Below are positions 1 to 8,415 of a DNA stretch of 46,785 bases, one piece after another. Source of the DNA: Erwinia typographi (lineage in GTDB: Bacteria; Pseudomonadota; Gammaproteobacteria; Enterobacterales; Enterobacteriaceae); contig NZ_JRUQ01000003.1 of assembly GCF_000773975.1 (NCBI RefSeq), positions 1 to 46,785 on the forward strand, written 5' to 3'. Made by a program: the position numbers and the translations under genes. Each line of letters begins with the position of its first letter. The first letter of the stretch is position 1. A model generated the notes under the pieces. That model searched no databases, was not told the origin of the DNA, and saw only the letters and a program-made list of their open reading frames with translations.

Positions 1-2
1 CA

Positions 3-107
3 GAATCGTGTACAGGGTCACATTATCTGGTGCCTCAGCGACTGGTGATCAATCAAGATGGTATTGCTATCAGTGGCAGACTACGTTACAGCCATGATCC
101 AGAGTGA
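3..107 (+). other. possible 3' end of an unidentified gene entering from the left
   Basis: One plus-strand frame is open from the left edge and ends at a TGA at 105-107, giving about 34 residues with a plausible mixed composition ending in SHDPE. The other two plus frames close earlier or look less protein-like. No family is recognised. It may be the C-terminus of a gene outside the window or chance. Confidence 0.2.
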
Positions 108-213
108 GCCTTAATGAAAAACGGTGCCAGAGAGTTGAGAACAGCATTAGCCAGCGTTTTCGCATCAGCACAATCATGGCCACAGAACTGCAGAATTCAC
201 GTACCTCTATGTT

Positions 214-241
214 GGTTCGCATAATGTATATTATGTTAAAT
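214..241. other. dif: dif site, XerC/XerD chromosome dimer resolution site
   Basis: The 28 bp consist of a left arm GGTTCGCATAA (214-224), a six-base centre TGTATA (225-230) and a right arm TTATGTTAAAT (231-241). From memory of the E. coli dif sequence this differs at only one position, the fourth base, where T is allowed by the gammaproteobacterial consensus. XerC binds the left arm and XerD the right arm, and FtsK activates recombination there at division. KOPS-type octamers to the right are all oriented toward it, as expected for a chromosomal dif. A duplicated copy made by an integrative element using XerCD is the alternative. Confidence 0.9.
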
Positions 242-455
242 ATAGTTCGCCATCTCTTTAGTTCATAACCACCTGTAGACCACGATCAATCATACACTTA
301 CCCTACCTTCATCTTTTACTTGCCGCGCGTTATGTTTGCCGGTTATTTTCTTTATAAGCTCATTAGATCCATAGGCTACACAGGCTCGGCCCCAGGCCTG
401 TGTTCCCTGCTTGCTCTGGTTGTTCACACATACGCCGTCCTGTTGGTTAAGACTA

Positions 456-635
456 TTACCTCGTTTGCTTTCGAGACTCTTTTTGCAACTGTTCTTCAAT
501 CCGCCGCTGTTTGTTCCGCCGGATCCTGTCTACGTAATCATTGATAGCTGCGGCCTTAATTGGCAATTCTTTCGTCCAAAAATCCTGTGGCACAGTAACG
601 CTCAGACTCTGCCTCGAAGACCGCAGCCGGCGGCT
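456..635 (-). other. short open frame, possible C-terminal gene fragment
   Basis: A minus-strand frame without a clear ATG runs from a stop at 636-638 to TAA at 456-458. It encodes 59 residues whose second half is basic and helical (DYVDRIRRNKQRRIEEQ, then a KESRKQTR tail), like the end of a real DNA-related or mobilisation protein. Immediately downstream in another frame an ATG opens a 22-codon frame beginning MCEQPEQAG. No family is recognised. The arrangement suggests a decayed operon of plasmid or phage origin. Confidence 0.25.
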
Positions 636-648
636 TCAAAATAAGGTA

Positions 649-756
649 TTAATTGGTGTTGTGCTCTACCTGAATGCGTACAACAGCCTCTTGCATGGAT
701 ATCCAGAATAACTCGTCCATAAAGGCTTTCATCTCGCGAAAGCTAACGAGTTTCAC
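649..756 (-). other. short open frame, unidentified 35-residue peptide or fragment
   Basis: Starting at a GTG at 754-756, this frame encodes MKLVSFREMKAFMDELFWIS followed by 15 further residues to a TAA at 649-651. The composition is protein-like, with hydrophobic and acidic residues alternating, but no good ribosome binding site is visible. The next open frame on the same strand (456-635) follows at once. This could be the remains of a small plasmid gene; the function is unknown. Confidence 0.22.
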
Positions 757-865
757 AGTACTACTGCGTTATTTACTGTTCCGTTACTCCCCTTTCTCCG
801 ATTTCTGGTGAATTATGTTACCCGCCCATTGACGTTATTATTTCCTGTGGTTAGCATAAGGCACG

Positions 866-881
866 CTGTATATAAATACAG
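866..881. promoter_or_regulatory. LexA (SOS) box of the colicin gene
   Basis: CTGTATATAAATACAG fits the LexA consensus CTG-N10-CAG with the usual TA-rich centre. It lies 28 bp upstream of the colicin ATG, where it would block the promoter. Most colicin genes carry two overlapping LexA boxes; only one clear copy is visible here. A possible -35 TTGACG is at 829-834. Induction by DNA damage is therefore expected. Confidence 0.85.
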
Positions 882-908
882 CGTTCTATATTGATAAGGA
901 AGACAATA

Positions 909-2321
909 ATGAGTAAAGATCAGGGAACAATGAACGTATCCGAAAACCCGGGAAGTGGCATCCACTGGGGGGGCGGTAATGGAAACGGCGGTAACGGAAA
1001 AAACAATAGTGGCGGAGGGATTAGCGTCTCACAGGCGCGGCGCGGCGAGTCGTATATGACCCCGTGGGGGCCGGTTGTCATTAACCCGCAAGGGCATCCG
1101 GTGATGAACGGAACGGTGATGACCGAAAGTAACTCCTCGATGGTTGACGATCTCTCAGGCGGCGTTGTCCGCGTACTGAACAGTCTGGTCAGCAAACCCA
1201 GAAGCCACCCCTCAAACAGCGGAGGAAAATCCTCCACCCAGACGGCAACGGAAAACTACCTTGCCGGTGGCAGCTGGGCGCCAGGCGGTCCGGTTGATCC
1301 CACCCTGATAAACAGCGCGATACAGGCGGTTATTGTAGCGCCGGTCAGCGCAGACAAAACGGGTATCCGGTCAGTGGCGGTCTACAGAATGATGCGTTCA
1401 GCGTTTGATGCGGTTCCTCTCAGCGCTCAACCGCCGGCCCGCGACCAGATAGTTCAGGCGTGTCATACGTGTCATAAAGCGATGCCGGATCGGGTTACCA
1501 CCAAACGCGAGACAGGAGGACGTAACGGGAGAACCATAACCGGAACCGGTCCGAACAAACAGAAGAAAAGGCTGGGCGAGTTAATCCCGCATATTGCCTC
1601 AGACTTCAATGAGGCACTGAATCAGCATCAGGCAGCTGCCCGCGCAAAAGCTGCAGCGGAGGCGAAAGCGAAAGCAGAGACAGAAGCCCGCGCAAAAGCC
1701 GCAGCAGAGGCGAAAGCGAGAGCAGAGGCAGAAGCCCGCGCAAAAGCCGCAGCAGAGGTGAAAGCTAAGGCAGAAGCTGATGCTGTGAAAGATGCTATCA
1801 AATTCACTTCAGATTTTTACAAAGAAGTTTTTAGTGTTTATGGCGAAAAGGCAGAACAGCTTGCTAACTTATTAGCAAACCAGGCCAAGGGAAAAACGAT
1901 TCGAAATATTGATGATGCTTTGAAAGCTTATGAAAAACATAAAGCAAACATCAACAAAAATATTAATGCACAAGATCGTGCAGCTATTGCTAAAGCTTTG
2001 GAGTCGGTCGAGGTGAAAGAGGCTGCCAAAAACTTTGCTAAGTTTAGTAAAGGGCTTGGTTATGTTGGCCCTACGATGGATGTTGTTGATTTATTCATGG
2101 CGTTGCGAAAAGCCATCAAGGAAGATAACTGGAGATCATTCTTTGTTAAGGTCGAAGCTATCGCCATCAGCTTTTCCGCGACGCAATTAGCTGCACTGGC
2201 TTTTGCTTCCCTTTTAGGAGCCCCTGTCGGTTTGCTTGGATATGCATTAATTATGGCTGGTATCGGCGCGTTAGTTAGTGACGATGTTGTAGAGGCAGCA
2301 AACAAAATTATCGGGATTTAA
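909..2321 (+). CDS. pore-forming colicin, colicin A-like N-terminus with E1-type pore domain
   Basis: A 470-residue bacteriocin that would kill related bacteria by forming a channel in the inner membrane. The ATG at 909 has AAGGA eight bases upstream; the in-frame TTG at 891 is unlikely. Residues 5-10 (QGTMNV) resemble a TonB box, and 12-37 are the glycine-rich segment of colicins A and E (GSGIHWGGG). Residues 46-118 closely resemble the colicin A translocation region (TPWG...VINPQGHPVMNGTVMT, RVLNSLV, TATENYL). Residues 241-292 are an Ala/Lys/Glu-rich helix made of three 16-residue repeats. Residues 293-470 are the pore domain, with the hydrophobic hairpin at about 416-456 and the family ending ANKIIGI. 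It lacks the long receptor-binding coiled coil of full-size colicin A (592 residues). No lysis gene follows. Confidence 0.93.
   Translation: MSKDQGTMNVSENPGSGIHWGGGNGNGGNGKNNSGGGISVSQARRGESYMTPWGPVVINPQGHPVMNGTVMTESNSSMVDDLSGGVVRVLNSLVSKPRSHPSNSGGKSSTQTATENYLAGGSWAPGGPVDPTLINSAIQAVIVAPVSADKTGIRSVAVYRMMRSAFDAVPLSAQPPARDQIVQACHTCHKAMPDRVTTKRETGGRNGRTITGTGPNKQKKRLGELIPHIASDFNEALNQHQAAARAKAAAEAKAKAETEARAKAAAEAKARAEAEARAKAAAEVKAKAEADAVKDAIKFTSDFYKEVFSVYGEKAEQLANLLANQAKGKTIRNIDDALKAYEKHKANINKNINAQDRAAIAKALESVEVKEAAKNFAKFSKGLGYVGPTMDVVDLFMALRKAIKEDNWRSFFVKVEAIAISFSATQLAALAFASLLGAPVGLLGYALIMAGIGALVSDDVVEAANKIIGI
1638..1781 (+). repeat. three tandem 48-bp units in the colicin gene
   Basis: Three near-identical 48-bp units encode the 16-residue pattern ARAKAAAEAKAKAETE with small changes (residues 244-291 of the colicin). 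They form the helical linker between the translocation/receptor part and the pore domain. The repeat is a natural place for length variation and recombination between colicins. Confidence 0.85.
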
Positions 2322-2700
2322 ATTTCCTTTTGGATTTATTAACCTCTTCAAGGTCGTCATTTTTATGACGACTTTTTTTTATCTCATTAAATATAAAAAC
2401 CAAGCCAAAAGGGATGGACACAATGAAATTAACTAATACAAACAGAGTAAGAAGATAGGTTTTGGGAACACCATCTTTAAATATTCCTGTGACCCAAAAC
2501 TTTTCATCACTATATTTCAGTGCTGTCTTCTCAATCTGATACCAAGATAAAGGGAACAGTATGGCGCTCACAAGGCTGAAAACATTGAAATAAAGTATTC
2601 TCACTTGATTATTATCACCATTACTGCAAAAAAGAACAATTCCAGCGATTAAAATACTCCAAAACACTTTGCTAATGTAATATTTGAAATCCATACTCAT
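2308..2700 (-). CDS. colicin E1-type immunity protein
   Basis: A small inner-membrane protein expected to protect the producer by binding the pore domain of its own colicin. About 130 residues from the ATG at 2700; the ATG at 2694 (MDFKYYISK) is also possible, and AGGAA at 2704-2708 serves either. Three or four hydrophobic segments are visible (around VFWSILIAGIVLF, FSLVSAILFPLSW, LLTLFVLVNFIVSIPFGLVFIF) with a very basic C-terminus, as in the E1-type family. It is convergent with the colicin gene and overlaps its 3' end by 14 bp, the arrangement typical of pore-forming colicins. It is AT-rich like the pore domain, so the two were probably inherited together. Confidence 0.85.
   Translation of the reverse strand: MSMDFKYYISKVFWSILIAGIVLFCSNGDNNQVRILYFNVFSLVSAILFPLSWYQIEKTALKYSDEKFWVTGIFKDGVPKTYLLTLFVLVNFIVSIPFGLVFIFNEIKKSRHKNDDLEEVNKSKRKFKSR
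2353..2380 (+). terminator. rho-independent terminator of the colicin gene, inside the immunity gene
   Basis: GTCGTCAT, a TTTT loop and ATGACGAC are followed by eight T residues. The hairpin begins 32 bp after the colicin stop and lies within the 3' coding end of the convergent immunity gene. It would end colicin transcription before it runs far into the antisense of the immunity gene. Confidence 0.85.
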
Positions 2701-2739
2701 CTTTTCCTGCAAAGATACTCTGTAAACAGGATATTACTA

Positions 2740-3092
<353 letters not shown>

Positions 3093-3120
3093 CTACTGAT
3101 TACTCTCACCTATACAAATA

Positions 3121-3171
3121 TTTACATATTTAGATGAAACCTTTTAAGAATCTCTAACGCAAATCATTATC
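3121..3171 (+). promoter_or_regulatory. Fur-controlled promoter of the fhuE operon
   Basis: A Fur box is visible at 3153-3171 (TCTAACGCAAATCATTATC; 14 of 19 positions match GATAATGATAATCATTATC), followed by a further ATT. A plausible sigma-70 promoter lies just before it: TTTACA at 3121-3126 and TAAGAA at 3145-3150, spacer 18. Iron-loaded Fur bound here would cover the start of transcription, so the operon should be on only in iron starvation. Confidence 0.7.
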
Positions 3172-3246
3172 ATTGACTTTCTCAATTATTAAAAACCACC
3201 AACGACACAACAGCACACCACTTTCAATTTGGCGGGAAATATTATT

Positions 3247-5454
3247 ATGTCTTTGAATCGCAGGGAAACTTGCGCGGGACCAGGCGCGTCTGGTCTCCGC
3301 AAAATCTTTACTCAGTCGTTGCTGACGATGGCTGTTCATGCCCTTCTTAATCCGGCGTTAGCCGCTGATACCACCACCAGTAATCCCCAGCAAGATCTGG
3401 TCGTTGATGCCACCACCGGCAGCGATACCAGCGCACAGGACAAAACAGACTACCAGGTAAAAACCACTCGCGCCGGTACTAAACTTTTGCTGACACCGCG
3501 CGATGTCCCCCAGTCCGTCAGCGTCATTACCCAGCAGCGTATGCAGGATCAGCAGCTGCAAACGGTTAATGACGTGCTGAATAATACCACTGGTATTACC
3601 AGCGAGCAGGACGATAGCGAACGCTCCTACTACTACTCCCGCGGCTTTCAACTCACCAACTTCACTTTTGACGGCATTCCTACTTCCATGGGTGATTCGT
3701 GGAACTTTGGTGACGCGGCTTCAGACACCGCAATTTATGACCGCATTGAAGTGGTGCGCGGAGCAACCGGACTGATGACCGGCGCAGGCAGCCCGGCGGC
3801 CTCAGTCAACATGATACGTAAACGGGCCGACAGCAAGGAATTCACCGGCACGCTGAATGCCAGCTACGGTAGCTGGAATAAACAACGTTATGTTGCCGAC
3901 ATTTCCGCCCCGCTAAATGAATCAGGAACGGTACGTGGCCGTGTCATCGGGGGTTATCAGAATCAGGACGGCTGGCTGGATCGCTACAGTAAAAATACCA
4001 AATTCCTCTACGGCGTAATTGATGCCGATCTCACTGATAACACCACGTTGTCGCTCGGTTATGATTATCAGGATGCCGATACGAAAAATCCCACCTGGGG
4101 AGGCAACCCGGTCTTTTACAGCAACGGTTCTCTGACCCACTACAATCGCAGCCTGAACTCCTCCGCCGACTGGACTTACTACCACACCACGGCACGTAAA
4201 GTGTACGCCGACCTGGTGCACAACTTTGATAACGGCTGGAGCGTCTTCCTCAATGGCACCCATGCTGAAAACACGTTCAGTGACAAGTTACTTTACGTAG
4301 GTTACACGTCCTATCCGGATCGTGACAGCGGAGAAGGTGCCGATGGCTATGGCAGTATGGATCGGGGCAAACGCGAGCTGACATCGGTCGACGGCTATGC
4401 CAGCGGCCCGTTCGAACTGTTGGGTCGCCAGCATCAGCTAATGGCGGGTGTTAGCTACAGCCGTCAGCATAATGTCACCTATAGCAGCGACGGCATTACC
4501 GACCAGGATGCCTATGACATCTCGCCCAGCGATATAGGCGTGTTTAATAACAACTGGAATGGCAATATCGCTGAACCAGCCTGGGGAGACTGGTATCAGA
4601 ATGCCGATGATGTGGTGCGGCAGAAATCGGCCTACACCGCGGCGCGCTTCTCGCTGGCCGACCCGCTGTCGCTGATTGTGGGGGCACGTTATACCCAATA
4701 CAGCACCGATGGCAGCAGCGGCAACATGGATAAAAATAACATCACCCCCTATGCCGGTCTGGTGTATGACATTAACGATACCTGGTCGGCTTACGCCAGC
4801 TATACCTCGATCTTCCAGCCGCAAACCTATCGCGACAGCTCCGGCCAGTATCTGTCACCGGTTACTGGCAAGAGCTACGAAACCGGCCTGAAATCTGCCT
4901 GGTATGATGGCCGTTTGACCGCCACCGTGGCGATCTTCCGTATTGAACAAAACAACGTTGGTCAGGAAGAAAACGGCGTTTATGTGAATAACAGCAGCGA
5001 ACAGGCCTATACAACAACCAAAGGCGCGCGCAGCAAAGGGGCTGAATTCGAGCTGAATGGCGCTCTGACCGATAACCTGCAAATGACCTTTGGTGCGACC
5101 CGCTATGTGGCGCGCGATTCGGATGGGCGGTATAACCCGAACCAACCGCAAACCGTTTTCAAACTGTTTACTCGCTATCAACTGCCGATGCTACAGGAGT
5201 TAACCGTTGGCGGCGGCGTCACCTGGCAGAACCGCGTGTTTGAAGATGACACTGCGCCAGATGGCAGCACCCAGCGCGTTTATCAGAGCAGCTACCCGCT
5301 GGCTAACCTGTTCGCGCGCTATCAGGTGACCAAACAGGTATCGGTGCAGGCTAATATCGCTAATTTATTCGACCGCACCTATTACTCCTACATGAACAAC
5401 TACGTTTACGGTGAACCGCGTAATTACTCCGTCAGTGTCTCCTATGCATTCTGA
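3247..5454 (+). CDS. fhuE: TonB-dependent ferric hydroxamate siderophore receptor, FhuE family
   Basis: An outer-membrane receptor for ferric hydroxamates such as coprogen or rhodotorulic acid. The ATG at 3247 gives 735 residues; an in-frame TTG at 3229 is less likely. The N-terminus has a basic stretch, a hydrophobic core and an AxA cleavage site (PALAAD). The plug domain shows the FhuE-like run DVPQSVSVITQQRMQDQQLQ, then YYYSRGF, IEVVRGATGLMTGAGSPAA and NMIRKRA. The barrel holds NITPYAGLVYDIND and YTSIFQPQ, and ends with NLFDRTYYS and a terminal Phe (SVSYAF). Length matches E. coli FhuE (729). It is first in a Fur-controlled operon whose fhuD start overlaps this stop. Substrate preference is inferred from family likeness. 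Confidence 0.93.
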   Translation: MSLNRRETCAGPGASGLRKIFTQSLLTMAVHALLNPALAADTTTSNPQQDLVVDATTGSDTSAQDKTDYQVKTTRAGTKLLLTPRDVPQSVSVITQQRMQDQQLQTVNDVLNNTTGITSEQDDSERSYYYSRGFQLTNFTFDGIPTSMGDSWNFGDAASDTAIYDRIEVVRGATGLMTGAGSPAASVNMIRKRADSKEFTGTLNASYGSWNKQRYVADISAPLNESGTVRGRVIGGYQNQDGWLDRYSKNTKFLYGVIDADLTDNTTLSLGYDYQDADTKNPTWGGNPVFYSNGSLTHYNRSLNSSADWTYYHTTARKVYADLVHNFDNGWSVFLNGTHAENTFSDKLLYVGYTSYPDRDSGEGADGYGSMDRGKRELTSVDGYASGPFELLGRQHQLMAGVSYSRQHNVTYSSDGITDQDAYDISPSDIGVFNNNWNGNIAEPAWGDWYQNADDVVRQKSAYTAARFSLADPLSLIVGARYTQYSTDGSSGNMDKNNITPYAGLVYDINDTWSAYASYTSIFQPQTYRDSSGQYLSPVTGKSYETGLKSAWYDGRLTATVAIFRIEQNNVGQEENGVYVNNSSEQAYTTTKGARSKGAEFELNGALTDNLQMTFGATRYVARDSDGRYNPNQPQTVFKLFTRYQLPMLQELTVGGGVTWQNRVFEDDTAPDGSTQRVYQSSYPLANLFARYQVTKQVSVQANIANLFDRTYYSYMNNYVYGEPRNYSVSVSYAF

Positions 5455-6367
5455 CAGCCTCCTGCCCCGGCCCATGGCCGGGGAGATTGGGGAGATTGAC
5501 CTGCGTCGACGGCGTTTGCTGTCGGCACTGGCTCTGTCTCCCTGGCTGGCCGGATTTCCTGCGCTGGCCGCCCTGCCGCAGCCGCGCATTATCGCCCTTG
5601 AATGGCTGCCGCTGGAAATGCTGCTGGCCCTCGGCGTGACGCCGCTGGCCGCAGCGGATACCCGCGATTACGGCCTGTGGGTGAAGGAACCCGCCCTGCC
5701 CGCCGGTTTGATTGATGTTGGACAGCGCTCAGAACCCAACCTCGAATATATCGCTGAGCTGAAACCAGACCTGATTGTCTATTCGCAGGGATACGGACCT
5801 CATGCTGCCCAGCTACAGAATATTGCCCCGACGATGGAATTCGCCTTTACCGACGAACAGGGCAAACCTTTAGCAAAGGTACGCAGTGGATTACTTTCTC
5901 TGGCTGGGCGGCTGGGAAAGACTGAGGAGGCGCGCTTACATCTTGCCTGGTTTGACCGTCAGCTGGTCGCGGCCCGCGAACAGCTGATCGCCTGGCGTCG
6001 CCAGCCGCTGCTGGTTTTTTCGTTAATTGATCAGCGTCATGCGGTGATCCTCGGTAACCGCAGCCTGTTTGGCAATGTGATGCAACAGCTGGGCATTGAG
6101 AATGCCTGGCAGGGTGAAGACGGTTTCTGGGGGACGGCGACGGTGGGCATTGAACATCTGGCAATGTTACCCACGCTACGGGCGATTTGTCTCGATCATG
6201 GTGACGCTGCTATCCGCAATCGCATCAGCACCACGCCACTGTGGCAGGCTCTCCCTTTCGTTCGTCAGAACGCGCTGCGCATTGTCCCCGCGATCTGGAT
6301 TTTTGGCGCCACGCTCGCTGCTCAGCGCTTTTGCCATATGCTGCAAGAACTGGATAAAAAATGGTAA
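5444..6367 (+). CDS. fhuD: ferric hydroxamate periplasmic binding protein FhuD
   Basis: Binds iron-hydroxamate complexes in the periplasm and delivers them to FhuB. About 307 residues from ATG 5444, which overlaps the fhuE stop; an ATG at 5474 and a GTG at 5411 are alternatives, none with a good ribosome binding site, so translation is probably coupled to fhuE. A twin-arginine-like signal (DLRRRRLLSALALSPWLAG) is followed by the FhuD signature IIALEWLPLEMLLALGVTPL, then VGQRSEPNLEYIAELKPDLI, GYGPHAAQLQNIAPT, NAWQGEDGFWGTATV and TTPLWQALPFVR. Its stop overlaps the start of fhuB by seven bases. Confidence in function is high, in the exact start moderate. Confidence 0.93.
   Translation: MHSDSLLPRPMAGEIGEIDLRRRRLLSALALSPWLAGFPALAALPQPRIIALEWLPLEMLLALGVTPLAAADTRDYGLWVKEPALPAGLIDVGQRSEPNLEYIAELKPDLIVYSQGYGPHAAQLQNIAPTMEFAFTDEQGKPLAKVRSGLLSLAGRLGKTEEARLHLAWFDRQLVAAREQLIAWRRQPLLVFSLIDQRHAVILGNRSLFGNVMQQLGIENAWQGEDGFWGTATVGIEHLAMLPTLRAICLDHGDAAIRNRISTTPLWQALPFVRQNALRIVPAIWIFGATLAAQRFCHMLQELDKKW
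5465..5483 (+). other. perfect GC-rich hairpin at the fhuE-fhuD junction
   Basis: CCCCGGCC, a three-base loop CAT and GGCCGGGG form an eight-base-pair all-GC stem eleven bases after the fhuE stop. It lies in the first codons of fhuD and its loop contains the start of the alternative ATG at 5474. There is no following T run, so it is more likely an mRNA-stability or translation-control element than a terminator. It could reduce FhuD/FhuB relative to the receptor. Confidence 0.5.
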
Positions 6368-8328
6368 AACGTACGCCTCTGTTAGCGATTTTGCTGGCTG
6401 TCGCCGCCGCGCTGATGTTGTCCAGCTATAACGCCGGACAGGTGTTGCCATACCGTGAATGGTCCACGGCGATGCTGCGTCCCAATGCTACGGATATTCA
6501 TCAGGTCCTGTTCCGTTACAGCGTGCTGCCAAGGATAGTGATGTCGCTGCTGATCGGCGCGGGGCTGGCGCTGGCTGGCGTCCTGTTTCAGCAGGTACTG
6601 CGCAACCCGCTGGCCGAACCTGCCACGCTGGGCGTTGCCAGCGGGGCGCAGCTGGGCGTGACCATGGCCAGTCTCGGTATGCTGCCAGGCGGAGCACTGG
6701 GACAACCGCTCGCCGCGCTGTCAGGAGCACTGGTGGTCGGCGTGGCGGTGTTTGGCACCGCGTGGGGGAAACGGCTCTCGCCGGTGACGCTGATTCTGGC
6801 GGGGCTGGTGCTGAGCCTGTATTGCAGCGCGATTAACAGCTTGCTGGCGTTGTTCCATTATCAGGAGCTGCAAAGCCTGTTTTTATGGAGCAGCGGCGCG
6901 CTGAATCAGCAGGACTGGCATCAGGTGCTGATGCTGCTGCCGTTTCTGCTACCCGGATGGTTGCTGGCGCTGCTGCTGGTCAGGCCGCTGACGCTGCTGG
7001 GCATCGATGACGATATCGCCCGCAACCTCGGGCTGGGGCTGAGCGCTGCCCGGCTGGCGGCGCTGGTACTGGCGATCGCCCTGAGCGCGCTGATGGTCAG
7101 TGCAGTCGGGGTGATCGGTTTTATCGGTCTGTTTGCCCCTTTACTGACTAAACTTTTCGGTGCGCGTCGTCTGCTCTCGCGAATGTTACTGGCCCCGCTG
7201 ACGGGTGCGCTGCTGCTGTGGATCTCCGACCAGTCCATGGTGTTGCTGGCACAGGTATGGCAGGAAGTCCCTACCGGAGCCGCCACTGCTTTGCTTGGCG
7301 CGCCCGTCCTGCTGTGGCTGTTACCGAAGTTGCGCCATACGGAGATCGCCAGCCGCAACGGCCTGCTGAAGGAGCGTCAGCGGCCAGGTATATGGATTGC
7401 TGGGGGGACGCTGTTGTTATTCTTTGCACTGGCGATCGTACTGATGGTGGGGCGTAACAGCCATGGTATCAGCTGGGCTGGAGGCAATATTGGACAGCTG
7501 TTGCCGTGGCGTTGGCCGCGCACTCTCGCAGCGCTGAGTGCCGGTGTTATGCTGGCACTAGCCGGTACGCTGATTCAGAAACTGACTGCCAATGTGATGG
7601 GCAGCCCGGAGGTGCTCGGCATTAGCGCCGGATCGGCATCCGCGACAATCGTGATGATGTTTTTACTGCCTGCCGCAGGCTTTAGCTCAATGCTGTATGC
7701 CGGCAGTGCCGGGGCAGCCCTGACGCTGGCAGTGATCCTGCTGGTCGCGGGTCGTCAGCACTTTTCCAGTCAGCGCCTGTTGCTGGCTGGCATAGCACTA
7801 GGCACGCTGTTCTCTGCCGCGATTTCGCTGCTGCTGGCAAGCGGCGATCCTCGCCTCGGTAATCTGCTGGCCTGGATTTCCGGCTCAACCTATGGTGTGC
7901 AACCCGCACAGGCCGTAGCCAGCGCTCTGCTAACGCTGCTGCTACTGGCGCTGACGCCATTGTGCAGCCGCTGGCTAAATATTCTGCCTCTGGGCAACGA
8001 CAGCGCCCGCTCGTCAGGCGTACCGCTGGTCCGCGCTCGCCTGACTATCCTGCTGCTGGCTTCAGTGTTAACGGCTGGCGCAACGCTAACCGTCGGACCA
8101 CTGAGTTTTATCGGGCTGATGTCACCGCATATGGCGCGCATGATGGGCTTTCGCCGCGCCGTACCGCAGCTGGGTATGGCAGCAATCATCGGGGGACTAC
8201 TGATGCTGATTGCCGACTGGTGCGGCCGCATCCTGATGTTTCCGAATCAGATCCCGGCAGGGCTGCTGACCACCTTTATTGGCGCGCCCTATTTTATCTA
8301 TTTGCTACGTCAGCAGGGGCGAAATTAA
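6361..8328 (+). CDS. fhuB: ferric hydroxamate permease FhuB
   Basis: The inner-membrane channel for iron-hydroxamates. 655 residues, close to E. coli FhuB (660), made of two homologous halves of BtuC/FecCD type. The first half has VLPRIVMSLLIGAGLALAG, FQQVLRNPLAEPATLGVASG and GVIGFIGLFAPLLTKL. The second begins near residue 330 and repeats the pattern with RTLAALSAGVMLALAGTLIQ, LTANVMGSPEVLGISAG and GPLSFIGLMSPHMARMMG. The ATG overlaps the fhuD stop. The ATPase FhuC, which normally lies in this operon, is absent; the next gene is unrelated and on the other strand. An ATPase from another locus must power this permease. Confidence 0.95.
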   Translation: MVKRTPLLAILLAVAAALMLSSYNAGQVLPYREWSTAMLRPNATDIHQVLFRYSVLPRIVMSLLIGAGLALAGVLFQQVLRNPLAEPATLGVASGAQLGVTMASLGMLPGGALGQPLAALSGALVVGVAVFGTAWGKRLSPVTLILAGLVLSLYCSAINSLLALFHYQELQSLFLWSSGALNQQDWHQVLMLLPFLLPGWLLALLLVRPLTLLGIDDDIARNLGLGLSAARLAALVLAIALSALMVSAVGVIGFIGLFAPLLTKLFGARRLLSRMLLAPLTGALLLWISDQSMVLLAQVWQEVPTGAATALLGAPVLLWLLPKLRHTEIASRNGLLKERQRPGIWIAGGTLLLFFALAIVLMVGRNSHGISWAGGNIGQLLPWRWPRTLAALSAGVMLALAGTLIQKLTANVMGSPEVLGISAGSASATIVMMFLLPAAGFSSMLYAGSAGAALTLAVILLVAGRQHFSSQRLLLAGIALGTLFSAAISLLLASGDPRLGNLLAWISGSTYGVQPAQAVASALLTLLLLALTPLCSRWLNILPLGNDSARSSGVPLVRARLTILLLASVLTAGATLTVGPLSFIGLMSPHMARMMGFRRAVPQLGMAAIIGGLLMLIADWCGRILMFPNQIPAGLLTTFIGAPYFIYLLRQQGRN

Positions 8329-8415
8329 GGGCAGTATCAACTTAACTGCTCCTCAGATTGACTACTACGCCCTGCGGCCTCGCTATCGAATGCGTGACCG
8401 GTCGGGCGTAGCCGG

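Larger units (their letters stand above)
108..865. other. long non-coding or decayed stretch between left edge and colicin promoter
   Basis: No convincing full-length gene was found here. It holds the dif-like site at 214-241 and, on the minus strand at 456-756, a few short overlapping open frames that look like gene fragments. The region is moderately AT-rich and resembles degraded plasmid or prophage material. A second partial match to the right half of dif (TTATGTTA at 813-820) lies shortly before the colicin promoter but lacks a convincing left half. Confidence 0.4.

Noticed and set aside
813..823. TTATGTTACCC as a second dif half-site
   Set aside because: Only the first eight bases fit the XerD arm, and no XerC arm is recognisable on its left; likely chance.
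1464..1478. CHTCH (CxxCH) heme-binding-like motif in the colicin
   Set aside because: One isolated motif in a colicin A-like region, with no cytochrome context; a disulfide or chance is more likely.
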